Below are positions 32,280 through 32,772 of a DNA stretch of 32,772 bases, piece by piece (position 1 is the stretch's first letter; the number at the start of each line of letters is the position of its first letter). The stretch spans positions 1 to 32,772 of the IMG/VR virus record IMGVR_UViG_3300014720_000108, one strand, 5' to 3'. The notes under the pieces were generated by a model. The model ran no database searches, was not told the origin of the DNA, and was given only the letters and a program-made list of their open reading frames with translations. The stretch comes from a virus. The position numbers were made by a program, and so were the translations under genes.

Positions 32280-32772
32280 TTATTGTTTTTGAAACGGTGT
32301 GCCAGTAGGACCTTTAGGTGCTGGGTGGTTATGAATGTTGTAAATGTTTCGAATAATTTGCATCGATCCAATAGAATCTCTTACATAAGCTGCACCAACA
32401 ATTCCTGGTGCTTCAACTTTAACAGTAGCAGTTATAAGACCAGATGGTACTGTAGATTCTGATGTAAAACCAGAATTAATTCCACCAAGTGTTTGTATTC
32501 CAAGATACGAAAATAATTGTTTTCCAGCAAGTATGTTGTCACCAGCGTATATACTATTTACTGCATTTAATAAACCATTTACAGTAACATCTCCGTTTAA
32601 ATTAATTCCATCTGGCGCATTGATTGTTACAGTACCTAATTCTCCGCCAGCCGATAAATCTAAATCTCCTCCAGCAAAGATAGAAGCATCACCTTTTACT
32701 TTTGTTGTTGAATCACCTTCTACTAAAGAATAAACATCACCATCAACTTTCATGTCTGCATCGCCCATTACA
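32280..32772 (-). CDS. gp5: gp5-like baseplate spike, C-terminal part only
   Basis: The frame is open to the right edge, so the gene starts outside the window; the internal Met at 32768 is probably not the start. The visible 162 residues begin with spike-type short repeats (DADMKVDGDVYSLVEGDSTT, KVKGDASIFAGGDLDLSAGG) of a triple-stranded beta-helix as in T4 gp5C. They end with a tip-like segment RNIYNIHNHPAPKGPTGTPF. The gp5 lysozyme and OB domains would lie outside the window. The spike punctures the outer membrane during contraction. Confidence 0.72.
   Translation of the reverse strand, partial: VMGDADMKVDGDVYSLVEGDSTTKVKGDASIFAGGDLDLSAGGELGTVTINAPDGINLNGDVTVNGLLNAVNSIYAGDNILAGKQLFSYLGIQTLGGINSGFTSESTVPSGLITATVKVEAPGIVGAAYVRDSIGSMQIIRNIYNIHNHPAPKGPTGTPFQKQ

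Noticed and set aside
2804-32733. Plus-strand open frames of 60-160 codons, for example at 2804-3163, 8740-9081 and 16963-17448
   Set aside because: They lie opposite well-supported minus-strand genes, lack ribosome binding sites, and their composition is that of the reverse complement of repeats or enzyme genes.

Overview
The window is a stretch of late, structural genome from a large T4-like (contractile-tailed) phage. Every supported gene lies on the minus strand and reads from high to low coordinates. The right half carries the T4-type baseplate series in canonical order: the end of a gp5-like spike protein, an unassigned virion protein, gp25, gp6, a large protein in the gp7 position, gp8, and a 2,065-residue DUF4815-type protein. 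The AT-rich base composition, the DUF4815 protein and the ANAAF-repeat fibres are typical of marine T4-like phages of picocyanobacteria and SAR11-type bacteria. The host cannot be fixed from this window.

Layout along transcription (right to left): 32772-24797 baseplate spike and wedge; 24788-18362 DUF4815 protein and a small coiled-coil protein; 18353-15189 a 1,054-residue tail fibre; 15189-3824 a block of 14 tightly packed genes that are not phage structural or replication genes apart from one possible substrate; 3775-3240 two small fibre-associated proteins; 3240-1 a second fibre of more than 1,080 residues that runs off the left edge.

The block between the two fibres is the notable content. 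It encodes five radical-SAM proteins (four with SPASM-like C-terminal cysteine clusters, one with an N-terminal cobalamin-binding-like region), three paralogous prolyl-4-hydroxylase-like 2OG-Fe(II) oxygenases, one 2OG-FeII_Oxy_5-type oxygenase, one small JmjC/cupin-like protein, and four proteins I do not recognise. Amid them is a 193-residue virion-like protein ending in CHNSCHSNCHGSRGRR. It sits directly behind a perfect T4-type late-promoter octamer (TATAAATA) and a strong ribosome binding site. Enzyme content, operon coupling and this odd tail together suggest a phage-encoded, RiPP-like protein maturation system that chemically modifies a tail component (or a host protein) late in infection. 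The enzyme family calls are well supported by motifs. The substrate assignment and the chemistry are inference.

Nearly all genes overlap or abut (ATGA, TAATG, 8-nt and 17-nt overlaps), so there is no non-coding stretch over 50 bases. No tRNA, CRISPR array, insertion sequence, integrase or replication origin was seen.
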